The notes under the pieces are model-generated. The model had not been told where the DNA came from and did not search any database. It saw only the letters and a program-made list of their open reading frames with translations. Below, piece by piece: positions 9,104 through 18,056 of a stretch of DNA of 51,889 nucleotides. The position numbers and the translations under genes are program-made. The DNA is from Clostridia bacterium (GTDB taxonomy: Bacteria > Bacillota > Clostridia > Christensenellales > Borkfalkiaceae), in the NCBI GenBank assembly GCA_014804975.1, contig JAAUYT010000015.1:1-51889 (forward strand). The letters run 5' to 3'. Within the stretch, counting starts at the first letter, position 1, and every line of letters begins with the position of its first letter.

Positions 9104-11065
9104 CTATTCGCGATAGCGGCGGCGAAGCTCCGCTATCGCTTCGCGGATTTCGATCGCCTTTTCGAAATCAAGCTGTGCCGAGGCAACCTTCATAAGCGCT
9201 TTGAGCTTTTCGATTTCGTCGGGGATATCCTTCATTTTGATATCGCCCGCCTTTTTCGCCTTACCCGTAATGGAAAGCGTGGACTTGACTTCCTTGACGA
9301 TGGTTTTGGGAACGATCCCGTGTTCCTTGTTATACGCTTCCTGAATGCCTCGCCTGCGGTTGGTTTCGGAAATGGCGCGCTGCATACTGCCCGTCATTTC
9401 GTCGGCGTACATGATGACGCGTCCCTCCGCGTTACGCGCGGCACGTCCTATCGTCTGCACGAGGGAGGTTTCACTTCTGAGGAATCCCTCCTTGTCCGCG
9501 TCAAGAATCGCGACGAGGCGCACCTCGGGCAAATCGAGCCCTTCGCGCAGGAGGTTGATTCCGCACAGAACGTCGAACTCGCCCGCACGCAGTCCGTTGA
9601 TAATGTCGATACGCTCCAACGTGTCCACGTCCGAGTGCATATAACGCACCTTGATATGATTCTCTTTTAAATAGTCGGTCAAACTCTCCGCCATGCGTTT
9701 GGTGAGAGTCGTCACGAGCACCCTGCCCTTTTGTTCGATCACCGTGTGAATTTCGGAAAGGAGATCGTCGATCTGTCCCTTGGTAGGTCTTACCGTAACG
9801 GGCGGATCGAGTAGCCCCGTGGGACGAATGAGCTGTTCGACGACCTGTCCCGCCTGTTCGAGCTCGTAGGGCGCGGGCGTTGCCGAAACGCAGATGAGCT
9901 GCGGCACGCGCTCGTCGAATTCTTCAAAGGTCAAGGGGCGGTTGTCGTAAGCGGAGCGCATACGGAAGCCGTAGTCCACGAGGTTCTTTTTTCTTGCAAG
10001 GTCGCCGTGGTACATGGCGCGTATCTGCGGAATCGTCATGTGGCTTTCGTCGATAAACACGAGAAAATTATCGGGGAAATAGTCGAGAAGCGTGAACGAG
10101 GGTTCGCCTATTCCGCGCCCGTCAAAATAGCGGGAATAGTTTTCGATTCCCGAACAGTAGCCGATTTCGCGCATCATTTCAAGATCGTGTTCGGTGCGCT
10201 GGGAGAGCCGCTGCGCCTCTAAGAGCTTGCCCTCCACCTCGAACGCCTTGACTTCGCCCTGCAAGTCCTCTTCGATCACGGCAAGCGCGGAAGCGAGCCG
10301 CTCGCTTCCCACGGCGTAGTGGCTTGCGGGAAACACGACGGCGTGTTTGAGCTCGGACACGACCTTGCCCGTGACGACGTCCTCTTCGCCGATGCTCTCG
10401 ATCTCGTCGCCGAAGAATTCCACGCGAATCGCAAGCTCGGAGTTGGACGCGGGGAAAATCTCCACGACGTCCCCGCGCACGCGGAAGGTGGAACGCTTGA
10501 AGTCGGTATCGTTGCGCGAATAGTGAATTTCCACGAGACGGCGAAGAAGCTCGTCCCGCTCCATTTGCTGACCGGGGCGCATACTCACGCCGAGGCGAAA
10601 GAACTCTTCGGGCGCGCCCAAGCCGTAAATACAGGACACTGACGACACAACAATTACGTCGTCGCGCTCGCCCAAGGAACAGGTGGCGGCGTTGCGGAGC
10701 TTGTCTATCTCGTCGTTCATGGAGAGGTCTTTTTCGATATAGGTATCCGTCGAAGGAATGTAGCTTTCGGGCTGATAGTAGTCGTAGTACGAAACGAAGT
10801 ACTCGACGCGGTTTTCGGGGAAGAACTCGCGGAACTCGTTGCACAGCTGCGCCGCAAGCGTTTTGTTGTGCGCGATCACGAGCGCGGGACGCCCCACGTT
10901 CTTGATAACGTTTGCCATGGTGAACGTTTTGCCGCTCCCCGTAACGCCGACGAGCACCTGCGTGCGGATTCCGTCCAACACGCCTTCGGTCAGTTTTTTG
11001 ATTGCCTCGGGCTGATCTCCCGTCGGTTTGAAGGCTGATTTTAATTTAAAATCGAAGTGTTCCAT
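9104..11065 (-). CDS. uvrB: Excinuclease ABC subunit UvrB
   Basis: [59 protein letters not shown]; start [10 protein letters not shown]. Confidence 0.98.
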   Translation of the reverse strand: MEHFDFKLKSAFKPTGDQPEAIKKLTEGVLDGIRTQVLVGVTGSGKTFTMANVIKNVGRPALVIAHNKTLAAQLCNEFREFFPENRVEYFVSYYDYYQPESYIPSTDTYIEKDLSMNDEIDKLRNAATCSLGERDDVIVVSSVSCIYGLGAPEEFFRLGVSMRPGQQMERDELLRRLVEIHYSRNDTDFKRSTFRVRGDVVEIFPASNSELAIRVEFFGDEIESIGEEDVVTGKVVSELKHAVVFPASHYAVGSERLASALAVIEEDLQGEVKAFEVEGKLLEAQRLSQRTEHDLEMMREIGYCSGIENYSRYFDGRGIGEPSFTLLDYFPDNFLVFIDESHMTIPQIRAMYHGDLARKKNLVDYGFRMRSAYDNRPLTFEEFDERVPQLICVSATPAPYELEQAGQVVEQLIRPTGLLDPPVTVRPTKGQIDDLLSEIHTVIEQKGRVLVTTLTKRMAESLTDYLKENHIKVRYMHSDVDTLERIDIINGLRAGEFDVLCGINLLREGLDLPEVRLVAILDADKEGFLRSETSLVQTIGRAARNAEGRVIMYADEMTGSMQRAISETNRRRGIQEAYNKEHGIVPKTIVKEVKSTLSITGKAKKAGDIKMKDIPDEIEKLKALMKVASAQLDFEKAIEIREAIAELRRRYRE

Positions 11066-11137
11066 AACAATAAAAGATACAAACAAAAGTTTGTATCAAT
11101 CATACCATATCGCATATAAAATGTCAAATAAATTGCG

Positions 11138-11509
11138 TTATCCTAACAGACTTTTAACAAGTATTCCGACAAGCGCAGACAGCGCGCCGCAGAGAAGCGT
11201 TACCGCAATTTTATAGTATATTCTGCGCTTGCGTAAAGCGTCGCTTCGGCGGAAGGAACGCCCCGCTTCCCTCATGTGCACGACGAACACGGGCTCGCCC
11301 TTCCTGTCGCTTTCGATAAGCTCAAAATAGCCGTCGAGTTCGAGAGAACGGAGCGTACGGTAGAGCTTTTCCTCGTTAAAATTCTGGCGGGGCGGCAGAA
11401 GCGCCAAAAGCTCGTAGGGCGCGACGAGAAAGCGTTCCTTCCCCTCTGAAAGCTGAAAGACCGCCGACATGACCGCGTTTTCCCGTTTTGAAAGCGATTC
11501 GTTAAACAT
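11138..11509 (-). CDS. small winged-helix-like protein with C-terminal TM helix
   Basis: MFNESLSKRENAVMSAVFQLS...LYRTLRSLELDGYFELIES (wHTH-like) then IAVTLLCGALSALVGILVKSLL TM; internal ATG start chosen. Confidence 0.5.
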   Translation of the reverse strand: MFNESLSKRENAVMSAVFQLSEGKERFLVAPYELLALLPPRQNFNEEKLYRTLRSLELDGYFELIESDRKGEPVFVVHMREAGRSFRRSDALRKRRIYYKIAVTLLCGALSALVGILVKSLLG

Positions 11510-11519
11510 TCCTTCCCCG

Positions 11520-11873
11520 TTACAGTAATACGAAAAGCGCGACGATCCCGCCGCCCAACACCGCGCCGAAGAGCGCACCGAAAAATGCGAACAGCGATTC
11601 CCTGCGGTTGCGCTTTCGCTCCTCTTTTTTTTCCGCCGCCGCGCGCTCGAAGTAGAGTCGCCCTTCGGGAAGAATGCGCACGCAGTACTCGCCCCCTTCC
11701 GCATAGCCGAGTTCGAGATATCCCCTATCTTTTAAAAAGCCGAGCATACCCTTTACGCTTTCCCCGTCCTCGCCCGCAAAAAGGAGCTCCTCTTCTTCGA
11801 CGATACAGAAAGCCGCCCTTGCGCAAAGCACGTTGAGTTTTTCGAGCAGTTGCCCCGTTCGCCTGTCGAGCAT
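11520..11873 (-). CDS. small winged-helix-like protein with C-terminal TM helix
   Basis: MLGFLKDRGYLELGYAEGGEYCVRILPEGRLYFERAAA then LFAFFGALFGAVLGGGIVALFVLL TM; same architecture as the next gene. Confidence 0.5.
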   Translation of the reverse strand: MLDRRTGQLLEKLNVLCARAAFCIVEEEELLFAGEDGESVKGMLGFLKDRGYLELGYAEGGEYCVRILPEGRLYFERAAAEKKEERKRNRRESLFAFFGALFGAVLGGGIVALFVLL

Positions 11874-12104
11874 TTCCGTTTTCCTTTTTATTTATTATTT
11901 GCCGATTGTCGGGCGGTTATTCAAAAAGACGCACGCTCCCCACTCTAAAAAATTTTTCAAAGATTATGTCACAAAATCAAATTTCACTTCGTCTCAATTA
12001 CGTAGGAAATATTTTCGACAAAATTCTATTATATCGCAAATCAATTATCAAAATTCGACCGTTTCCGTCCGATTTTTGTAATTGATATCATTTAGAATCG
12101 AATT

Positions 12105-12431
12105 ATGAACACGCTTATCCACGATGAAAAATTTATCCGCAACTCCTATTTTGAAGACGACGCTACCTTTCATCTTGCTTACAATTTGTTCCTTTTTCAT
12201 TTCACGGTGATCGACGCAATCGAAAAAACTTCGCACTGTAAGGCAATCAATTATTTGTATCAAACGCAAAATTCGAAGTATACCAAACAGCGCATTGCAA
12301 GCGAAACGTTTTCCAACGTAAAATCGCTTCTTTTGAACCGAAAGAAATACGCCGATTATTTTTATTTCTTTTACCACTACGTAAAAAACAATCACTTCAC
12401 TGCCGAATCGGCAATTACCTCTTTGCGCTAA
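12105..12431 (+). CDS. hypothetical protein
   Basis: 108-aa ORF in an AT-rich region, followed 12 nt later by a co-directional ORF and terminator; a long antisense ORF exists, so strand is not certain. Confidence 0.4.
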   Translation: MNTLIHDEKFIRNSYFEDDATFHLAYNLFLFHFTVIDAIEKTSHCKAINYLYQTQNSKYTKQRIASETFSNVKSLLLNRKKYADYFYFFYHYVKNNHFTAESAITSLR

Positions 12432-12443
12432 GGACAAACGGAC

Positions 12444-12653
12444 ATGAATGCAAAAGATACCATTCTCTATTTGAAAGAGCTTCTTCTCACCTATTTAGAC
12501 GAGCTGAAAGAAATTACCGACAGCAACGAAACCCTGTTTGCATACGGGGAGAAAACCGCTTACACCGAATGTTTGGAAGTTCTGCAACGGTGGGAGAGCG
12601 CGAACCTTTACGGACTCGATTTCGATATTGAAAAACGATATCCCTTGATATAA
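12444..12653 (+). CDS. hypothetical small acidic protein
   Basis: 69-aa ORF directly before a Rho-independent terminator at 12661-12687. Confidence 0.5.
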   Translation: MNAKDTILYLKELLLTYLDELKEITDSNETLFAYGEKTAYTECLEVLQRWESANLYGLDFDIEKRYPLI

Positions 12654-12660
12654 AAAAGAA

Positions 12661-12687
12661 GCCCCGCGTTTTACGCGGGGCGGTTTT
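12661..12687. terminator. Rho-independent terminator
   Basis: GCCCCGCG TTTTA CGCGGGGCGGTTTT. Confidence 0.8.
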
Positions 12688-12695
12688 GTTGTCTG

Positions 12696-13376
12696 TCAGT
12701 TAAAATCAAACAGGTTTGCAATGACGGTTAAAAACGAGCCGTTTTCAATAGACAACTCTTCGTAATTCGTTACGTAAATATCATATTTTAACTTATCTAT
12801 CTTTGCGTTACACGTTACTAAATTTACCCCCGTATCGGTATCAACGGTAACGTCTTGTTTATAAATAATCGAATAATGTGCGTATATTTTAGTATCATAA
12901 TCTTCATCAATAACAAAATTTTTAAATTCATATTTTTTATTCACTATTACTCTTGCTTCGAGAGTATAATAAGCGTTTACCGAAGTTTCATTGATTGACA
13001 GTGTATAATAAATATCATCTCCGCTTACAGAGTCGTACGTTCTTTTTACCTCGACGGTTTGGCCTTCCGTAAATTGTACCGTTAAACCTTTTGACGCTCC
13101 AACAAATTCGGTCAAATCAGACTTGGCTTGTACAAAATTCAAATCGTCATATTTAATGTCGCTGCCGCCAGATAAAGGCACCAACGTGCCGACCAAAATT
13201 GCCGCGCATACCGCCACGCTCGAAGGAATCGCCCACAACCAATTTTTGTTGCGCTTCGGCTTGGGGTTCTCCGCGACGGACTCCTTTAAGCGGGCAAGAA
13301 ATTCTCTGTCCGAATCGGTCTCTAACGCTTTGAGGTCTTCTTTTGCTTGTTTTTTGAGATATTTTTTTACGTTCAT
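12696..13376 (-). CDS. single-pass membrane protein, candidate anti-sigma factor
   Basis: About 45-aa charged cytoplasmic N-terminus, one TM (WLWAIPSSVAVCAAILVGTLVPL), about 150-aa extracytoplasmic domain; last gene of an operon beginning with an ECF sigma factor. Confidence 0.6.
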   Translation of the reverse strand: MNVKKYLKKQAKEDLKALETDSDREFLARLKESVAENPKPKRNKNWLWAIPSSVAVCAAILVGTLVPLSGGSDIKYDDLNFVQAKSDLTEFVGASKGLTVQFTEGQTVEVKRTYDSVSGDDIYYTLSINETSVNAYYTLEARVIVNKKYEFKNFVIDEDYDTKIYAHYSIIYKQDVTVDTDTGVNLVTCNAKIDKLKYDIYVTNYEELSIENGSFLTVIANLFDFN

Positions 13377-13379
13377 AAT

Positions 13380-14177
13380 TTAATAAATGTTGATTGCGTA
13401 TGCGTCGTTGATTGTGGTATTGTAATTGATATTATAGTAACCGTTAGACTTATCTGCGTTACCGGAAGCAACCGCTACGTACTGATATAAAACGCTCGAC
13501 GTTGCAGTTATATTATAATTGACCTCTTTCCAACCGAAGCCCACCATAACGTGATTTGCAGTAGATTCGATGTAATCGATAGAATCTCTTTTTTCACTTG
13601 TAAAAATATCCGCTACGTTATATCCGCTACAAAACAGCGCAATGGGTTGGTTTGCCTCCATATAGCTCTTTGCCGTGGCGTAATCGAACTTTTTGTTCTT
13701 CATGCAAGAGGTAAACGTGATCGTCTTCCCCTTGCGGTTACAGAATTTGATCATGCCGTTCTTAAATTCTGTGACCGTCGTCCCCTCGCTGGTCGTACCC
13801 ATATCGGCATAGAGCTGTCTTACTAAGTCCTCTATGTATCCATCATCCGAACTATAAATGTAGTTGCCCATAAATGCAGTTCCGGAGTTGTGATTGGGAA
13901 TCAGTTCTTCGTCGTATCTATCGTAAAAACCGATGATGTTCGAGCCTGCAACACAGGCACAGGCGGCCAAATAAGGACTTATCGTATAGTTCGGGTACTT
14001 CAACACCATGTTGAACTTATCTTCTGTCTTACTCTCGTATTCAACCTTAACGCTCGTTGCCGCCAAGGGCATAATGCCGTCGTCGCAGTAGGTCGTATCC
14101 TTGCTTATCACGGCGTTGCCGCACAGGCACGCTCCGCCGAGAATCACCGTAAAAATAATTGCCAAAAGTTTTTTCAT
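13380..14177 (-). CDS. secreted C39/papain-like cysteine peptidase-like protein
   Basis: Signal peptide MKKLLAIIFTVILGGACLCGNA; CACVAGSNIIGFYDRYDEELIPN (resembles the C-x-PT-x-G-x-x-IIGYYDRY motif) and NHVMVGFGW (candidate His). Confidence 0.6.
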   Translation of the reverse strand: MKKLLAIIFTVILGGACLCGNAVISKDTTYCDDGIMPLAATSVKVEYESKTEDKFNMVLKYPNYTISPYLAACACVAGSNIIGFYDRYDEELIPNHNSGTAFMGNYIYSSDDGYIEDLVRQLYADMGTTSEGTTVTEFKNGMIKFCNRKGKTITFTSCMKNKKFDYATAKSYMEANQPIALFCSGYNVADIFTSEKRDSIDYIESTANHVMVGFGWKEVNYNITATSSVLYQYVAVASGNADKSNGYYNINYNTTINDAYAINIY

Positions 14178-14213
14178 TGTTTTTTCCTCCGTAAATTTTC
14201 GTCTGACTTTATA

Positions 14214-14240
14214 GACGAGGAAAAAAGAAAAAATGTTACA
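14214..14240 (-). promoter_or_regulatory. candidate ECF-sigma promoter TGTAAC-N17-CGTC
   Basis: Minus strand TGTAACATTTTTTCTTTTTTCCTCGTCTATAAAG between the sigma gene stop and the secreted peptidase-like gene. Confidence 0.6.
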
Positions 14241-14247
14241 AACTTTT

Positions 14248-14754
14248 TCAATTTTTCAGATACGGCTCTAATACCTTATAGGCTCTGCTTGCAATTTGCC
14301 GAACGTTCACATAGCTCATGTTTAATTCGTCTGCAACTTCGTATAATTTGTATTTTTGCCAATGATGCATATAAAGAATCGTTCGCGATACTTCATCCAA
14401 ATGCGACATTGCGTTTTGTACGTCGGCTTCTATGATCGACCTGTCCATATCGAAATCGGAGGGTTGCGAATCTAAGAGCTCTAAATCAACGTGACTTGCG
14501 CGTAATTTATCGATTACGAAATTATCCGTAACCTTTCTCATCCACGTGGCGGGAGCGCCAACGTATTTCGGCGTTTTCATCGTCGTCAATTTGAGAAAAA
14601 TTTCCTGTGCCATATCTTCGGGGTTTACTAAATTTCCGAAATGAAATTGCACGCGTTCCTTTACAGACAGATAAAATTCATGATAAATTTCATCGACTGC
14701 GTTTGGATCATATTTAATTCTTTTCAGCAAATCATTAAACTTTAGTGCATTCAT
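14248..14754 (-). CDS. ECF-family RNA polymerase sigma factor
   Basis: Region 2 (NPEDMAQEIFLKLTTMKTPKYVGAPATWMRKVTDNFVIDKLR) and region 4 (LDEVSRTILYMHHWQKYKLYEVADELNMSYVNVRQIASRAYKVLE). Confidence 0.88.
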   Translation of the reverse strand: MNALKFNDLLKRIKYDPNAVDEIYHEFYLSVKERVQFHFGNLVNPEDMAQEIFLKLTTMKTPKYVGAPATWMRKVTDNFVIDKLRASHVDLELLDSQPSDFDMDRSIIEADVQNAMSHLDEVSRTILYMHHWQKYKLYEVADELNMSYVNVRQIASRAYKVLEPYLKN

Positions 14755-14794
14755 TTCATTAAAAATTTAGTATTTTCCCCGTCTTGACAATGCA

Positions 14795-14823
14795 ATTATA
14801 CCATACCGCGCAAATATAATCAA
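14795..14823 (-). promoter_or_regulatory. sigmaA-type promoter TTGATT-N17-TATAAT for the sigma gene
   Basis: Minus strand -35 at 14818-14823, -10 at 14795-14800, 17-nt spacer. Confidence 0.65.
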
Positions 14824-14836
14824 TGAATTTTAAATG

Positions 14837-14867
14837 AAAACGCTCCTCTTGCGAGGAGCGTTTTTTT
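14837..14867. terminator. Rho-independent terminator
   Basis: AAAACGCTCCTC TT GCGAGGAGCGTTTTTTT. Confidence 0.85.
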
Positions 14868-14874
14868 ACAAAAT

Positions 14875-15855
14875 TTATTCCATCATGATTCTGTCGAGGA
14901 GCGCGTTGTTCCCCAAAACTCTGCCGCCGCCCGAAACGACTGCGGTCTCCGGATTCTGCGCAACGTGGACTTCCATTTGCAGTTTTTCTTCCATATAGTC
15001 GGCAAAGCCTTCGAGCCCGCACACGCCGCCCGAGAAGTACACGCCGTTCTTGCACATGGCGGCGGAGACTTCCGCGGGGAGCTTTCTCAATACGAGCTCC
15101 GCGTACTCGATCACTTTATCGATATAGGTCTTTATGGGGAAGAGGATATCTTCGCTTGCGACGGACACCGAACGCGGTCTGCCCGTGGGCACGTCGCGCC
15201 CGTTGATAATGGTGCTTCTGCCCGAATCGCGAAGAAGGCTTCCCACCGTATTTTTCAGCTTTTCGCTCGTGAGCGAGCCGATTTTCAGATTGAACATTTC
15301 CGCGATATGGTCGATTATGTGAATGTCGATATTGTTGCCGCCCACGTTCATGGTGAGCCCCGCGATCGTGCCGTCGAGGGAGAACGCCGAAAGCGAAGTC
15401 TTGCCCGCGCCGATATCGATTGCAAAAATCGGGTTTGATTCCGAGAGCGGAACGTCCTGCCCGAGCGCGGATAGGAAATGCGTCTCCGCAAATTTCACGC
15501 GGGAAAGTCCCGCCGATTTCGCAACGCGTAAATACTTCTCGCGCGAAGCCGCAGTACAGCCCGTGGGCACGCAGAAGAGCGCCTCCGCACCCCTCTTTGC
15601 AACCTTCTGCACGAAGTATTCCAAAACCGCCGCGGCACGCTTTTCGGATACGATATCCCCCTCCCAAACGGGAAAGCTTACGTCGGTCAGGTCCGCGGTC
15701 TTGCCTAAGAGCCGCTTCGCTTCGTTGCCGTAGGCGCGCACCTCGCCCGTATCCTTTTGCGAAGTCACGCAGGTCGCCTCGGTCAAGACGATGCCGTAAC
15801 CGAGTTTATAAATTTTCGTTGATGCCGTACCGAAATCGATTGCAAGTTTTATCAT
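14875..15855 (-). CDS. MreB/Mbl-like bacterial actin (divergent)
   Basis: LAIDFGTASTKIY phosphate-1, FAIDIGAGKTSLSAF phosphate-2, GVYFSGGVCGLEGFADYM adenosine motif. Confidence 0.8.
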   Translation of the reverse strand: MIKLAIDFGTASTKIYKLGYGIVLTEATCVTSQKDTGEVRAYGNEAKRLLGKTADLTDVSFPVWEGDIVSEKRAAAVLEYFVQKVAKRGAEALFCVPTGCTAASREKYLRVAKSAGLSRVKFAETHFLSALGQDVPLSESNPIFAIDIGAGKTSLSAFSLDGTIAGLTMNVGGNNIDIHIIDHIAEMFNLKIGSLTSEKLKNTVGSLLRDSGRSTIINGRDVPTGRPRSVSVASEDILFPIKTYIDKVIEYAELVLRKLPAEVSAAMCKNGVYFSGGVCGLEGFADYMEEKLQMEVHVAQNPETAVVSGGGRVLGNNALLDRIMME

Positions 15856-15865
15856 ACGAATTCCC

Positions 15866-16399
15866 TTATTTAGCGAGCATTTCCCTGACGGTCTCCGTCG
15901 GAAGCCCCATGACGTTGGAATAACTTCCCTCGTAGGACTTTACGACGATACCGTCCTGTATTCCGTAAGCGCCCGCTTTGTCGAGCGGCGCACCGCTTGA
16001 AACGTAGCTCTTTATCGTTTCTTCGCTTAATTCTTTGAATAAGACTTTCGTCTCGACGACCTTTTCCGTGACGCCCAACTTATCCGCAAGGCACACGCCC
16101 GTGAACACGGAATGCGTCTTTCCGCTCAAAAAGCGGAGCATTCTTTTAGCGTCCTCGGCGTCCTTGGGTTTTCCCAAAATCACGCCGTTCAAGGCGACCG
16201 CCGTATCCGCGCCGAGCACCCTGCATTCGGGAAACCGCCCCAACACTTCGAGCGCCTTGCCCCGCGCGTTCTTTAAAACGGTCTCCTCCGCGCTGCCCTG
16301 ATCGTGCTCTTCGAAGCGGGAAATTTCCACCTCGAACGGACAGATAGGCGCAAGTAATTCTCTGCGCCTCGGAGAGGCGCTTGCAAGTAAAAGCTTCAT
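15866..16399 (-). CDS. maf: Maf family nucleotide pyrophosphatase
   Basis: LLLASASPRRRELL, LGADTAVALNG, GKPKDAEDAKRMLRFLSGKTHSVFTGV, DKAGAYGIQD. Confidence 0.95.
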   Translation of the reverse strand: MKLLLASASPRRRELLAPICPFEVEISRFEEHDQGSAEETVLKNARGKALEVLGRFPECRVLGADTAVALNGVILGKPKDAEDAKRMLRFLSGKTHSVFTGVCLADKLGVTEKVVETKVLFKELSEETIKSYVSSGAPLDKAGAYGIQDGIVVKSYEGSYSNVMGLPTETVREMLAK

Positions 16400-17907
16400 T
16401 AAAGAATTTCGAGATTTTTATGGAAGTTGCGTTTGAACTCGCCGTTCACTGCCATTGCCTGGTGAATTTCGAGCGTAGCGTCGCCCGAAAGCTCCGTCTT
16501 CATAATCACGGAATCGCCTAAGACGTCGCAGTTGATGCCCGTCACGACCCCGAGCCCGCTTCTGTCGAGGCATTCGGCAATGCGGAGAAGAACGCCGAGC
16601 TTTTTCACGACGTCGAGATCTTCCTCGGTGACGATATCGCGGTATCTTGCCCACTCTGCGGCGGGAATATCCTCTTTCTTGTAGCACCCCGCCACGAACG
16701 CCGCCAGAACGATTTCGCGGTGCGTCGCGCCGTAAATGCACGAATTCATAATGGTATAGCGCGCGTGCTGTGCGTTGCCGTAGTAGCGCAGACTTCTTCC
16801 GCACTCCACGAGGCTTGCCGCGATTTTTAAAATTTTCAGATACACGCGCGGGAATTTATGCAGCACTCTGAGCTGTTTGAAGAGCTGAATGGAGAGGCGC
16901 ACTGTCTGTTCCGCGTGCTGTACATTGCAGCCGTAGTACTTGACGAGAGTATTCAGCGAATAACTCATCACGTCGGTAATGGGGCGTTCGATCGTCATGG
17001 GCACCGCCTGATTGAACATAATGCCCTCTCTGAGTCCGCTTCCGCCGATCGTGAAGGACTCGATATTCAAATACTTTGTGAACGCTCTGATAATGGCAAG
17101 CGCCGCGGGCATGATATCCGCACGCGCGGGGGAAAGCCCCTTGATTCTTTTGCGCTTTTCCACGTCGAGATCGCGCACCATTTCGTATTCGGCGTTGAAA
17201 TCTTCCGTTGCGAACTGGTAGTTGTGCAAACTCGAAAGCGGATATTTTTTAACCACGCGGTTGATTTTATACAGGTTTCTGAACGAACCGCCCACGCCGA
17301 TCATCTGCGTTTCGGGATCGATTTCGTTGAGCCATTCGATTTTTTTGAACTGTTCGGTGAAGAATTCTTCGATTCTGTCCGTCTGTTCGCGGGTGGAGCC
17401 GTCGTCCTTGAAGAGATCGGTCAGCGTGACTGCGCCGAAGCCGAGGGTCACGAAATTGAGAATGGTGCGGCGGTTGTAGTAGACGATCTTCGTGCTTCCG
17501 CCGCCGATTTCCAAAATAATGCCCTTGGGAATATCCATAGAATTGATAACGCCGCGGTAGACGTAAGTCGCCTCCTCCTCTTCGGAGAGGACGGTCACCT
17601 TAATGCCACAGGTCGCCTGAATTTCGTCGAGGAAGGAGCGCTGATTTTTGGCGCGCCGAACCGCCGCCGTCGCAACGGCGATGATGCGCGTGACGCCGCT
17701 CGCGTCGCACAGGCGCTTGAACATTTTTAAGGTTTTTATGGTCTCTGCAATTCTTTGGGGTTTGAGAAAACCGTCGCGGTCCATATCCTGACCGAGACGA
17801 ACGCTCTCCTTCATTTCGTCCTCGACCATAAAGTGCTCGTCAAAGAGCTTTACGATCACGAGGCGCGCAGAGTTGGAGCCTAAATCGATAATGCCGATTT
17901 TTTCCAT
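16399..17907 (-). CDS. Ppx/GppA family phosphatase
   Basis: GIIDLGSNSARLVI, ILEIGGGSTKIVYY, VGVGGSFRNLY plus C-terminal HD-like region. Confidence 0.93.
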   Translation of the reverse strand: MEKIGIIDLGSNSARLVIVKLFDEHFMVEDEMKESVRLGQDMDRDGFLKPQRIAETIKTLKMFKRLCDASGVTRIIAVATAAVRRAKNQRSFLDEIQATCGIKVTVLSEEEEATYVYRGVINSMDIPKGIILEIGGGSTKIVYYNRRTILNFVTLGFGAVTLTDLFKDDGSTREQTDRIEEFFTEQFKKIEWLNEIDPETQMIGVGGSFRNLYKINRVVKKYPLSSLHNYQFATEDFNAEYEMVRDLDVEKRKRIKGLSPARADIMPAALAIIRAFTKYLNIESFTIGGSGLREGIMFNQAVPMTIERPITDVMSYSLNTLVKYYGCNVQHAEQTVRLSIQLFKQLRVLHKFPRVYLKILKIAASLVECGRSLRYYGNAQHARYTIMNSCIYGATHREIVLAAFVAGCYKKEDIPAAEWARYRDIVTEEDLDVVKKLGVLLRIAECLDRSGLGVVTGINCDVLGDSVIMKTELSGDATLEIHQAMAVNGEFKRNFHKNLEIL

Positions 17908-18056
17908 AGCTCACCGTCCTTCGCGGGCGCGTTTTCCCGCTCCCGCTTTCGTTATAACTTTCCCCCAATTATACGGGAACATTCTAACATAGCTTTGACT
18001 GTTTGTCTATACCCTTTTTAAAAAAAGTACCTCTTTTTTGTAATTTTTTTAATATT

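Noticed and set aside
11028-11216. Short plus-strand ORF between uvrB and the wHTH gene
   Set aside because: Overlaps uvrB and 11138-11509, no SD, no conserved motif.
12048-12437. 129-aa minus-strand ORF opposite 12105-12431
   Set aside because: Less likely than the plus-strand ORF, which is followed closely by a second ORF and a terminator in the same direction; the call remains uncertain.
16858-17730. 290-aa plus-strand ORF
   Set aside because: Antisense to ppx/gppA, no recognisable motifs.
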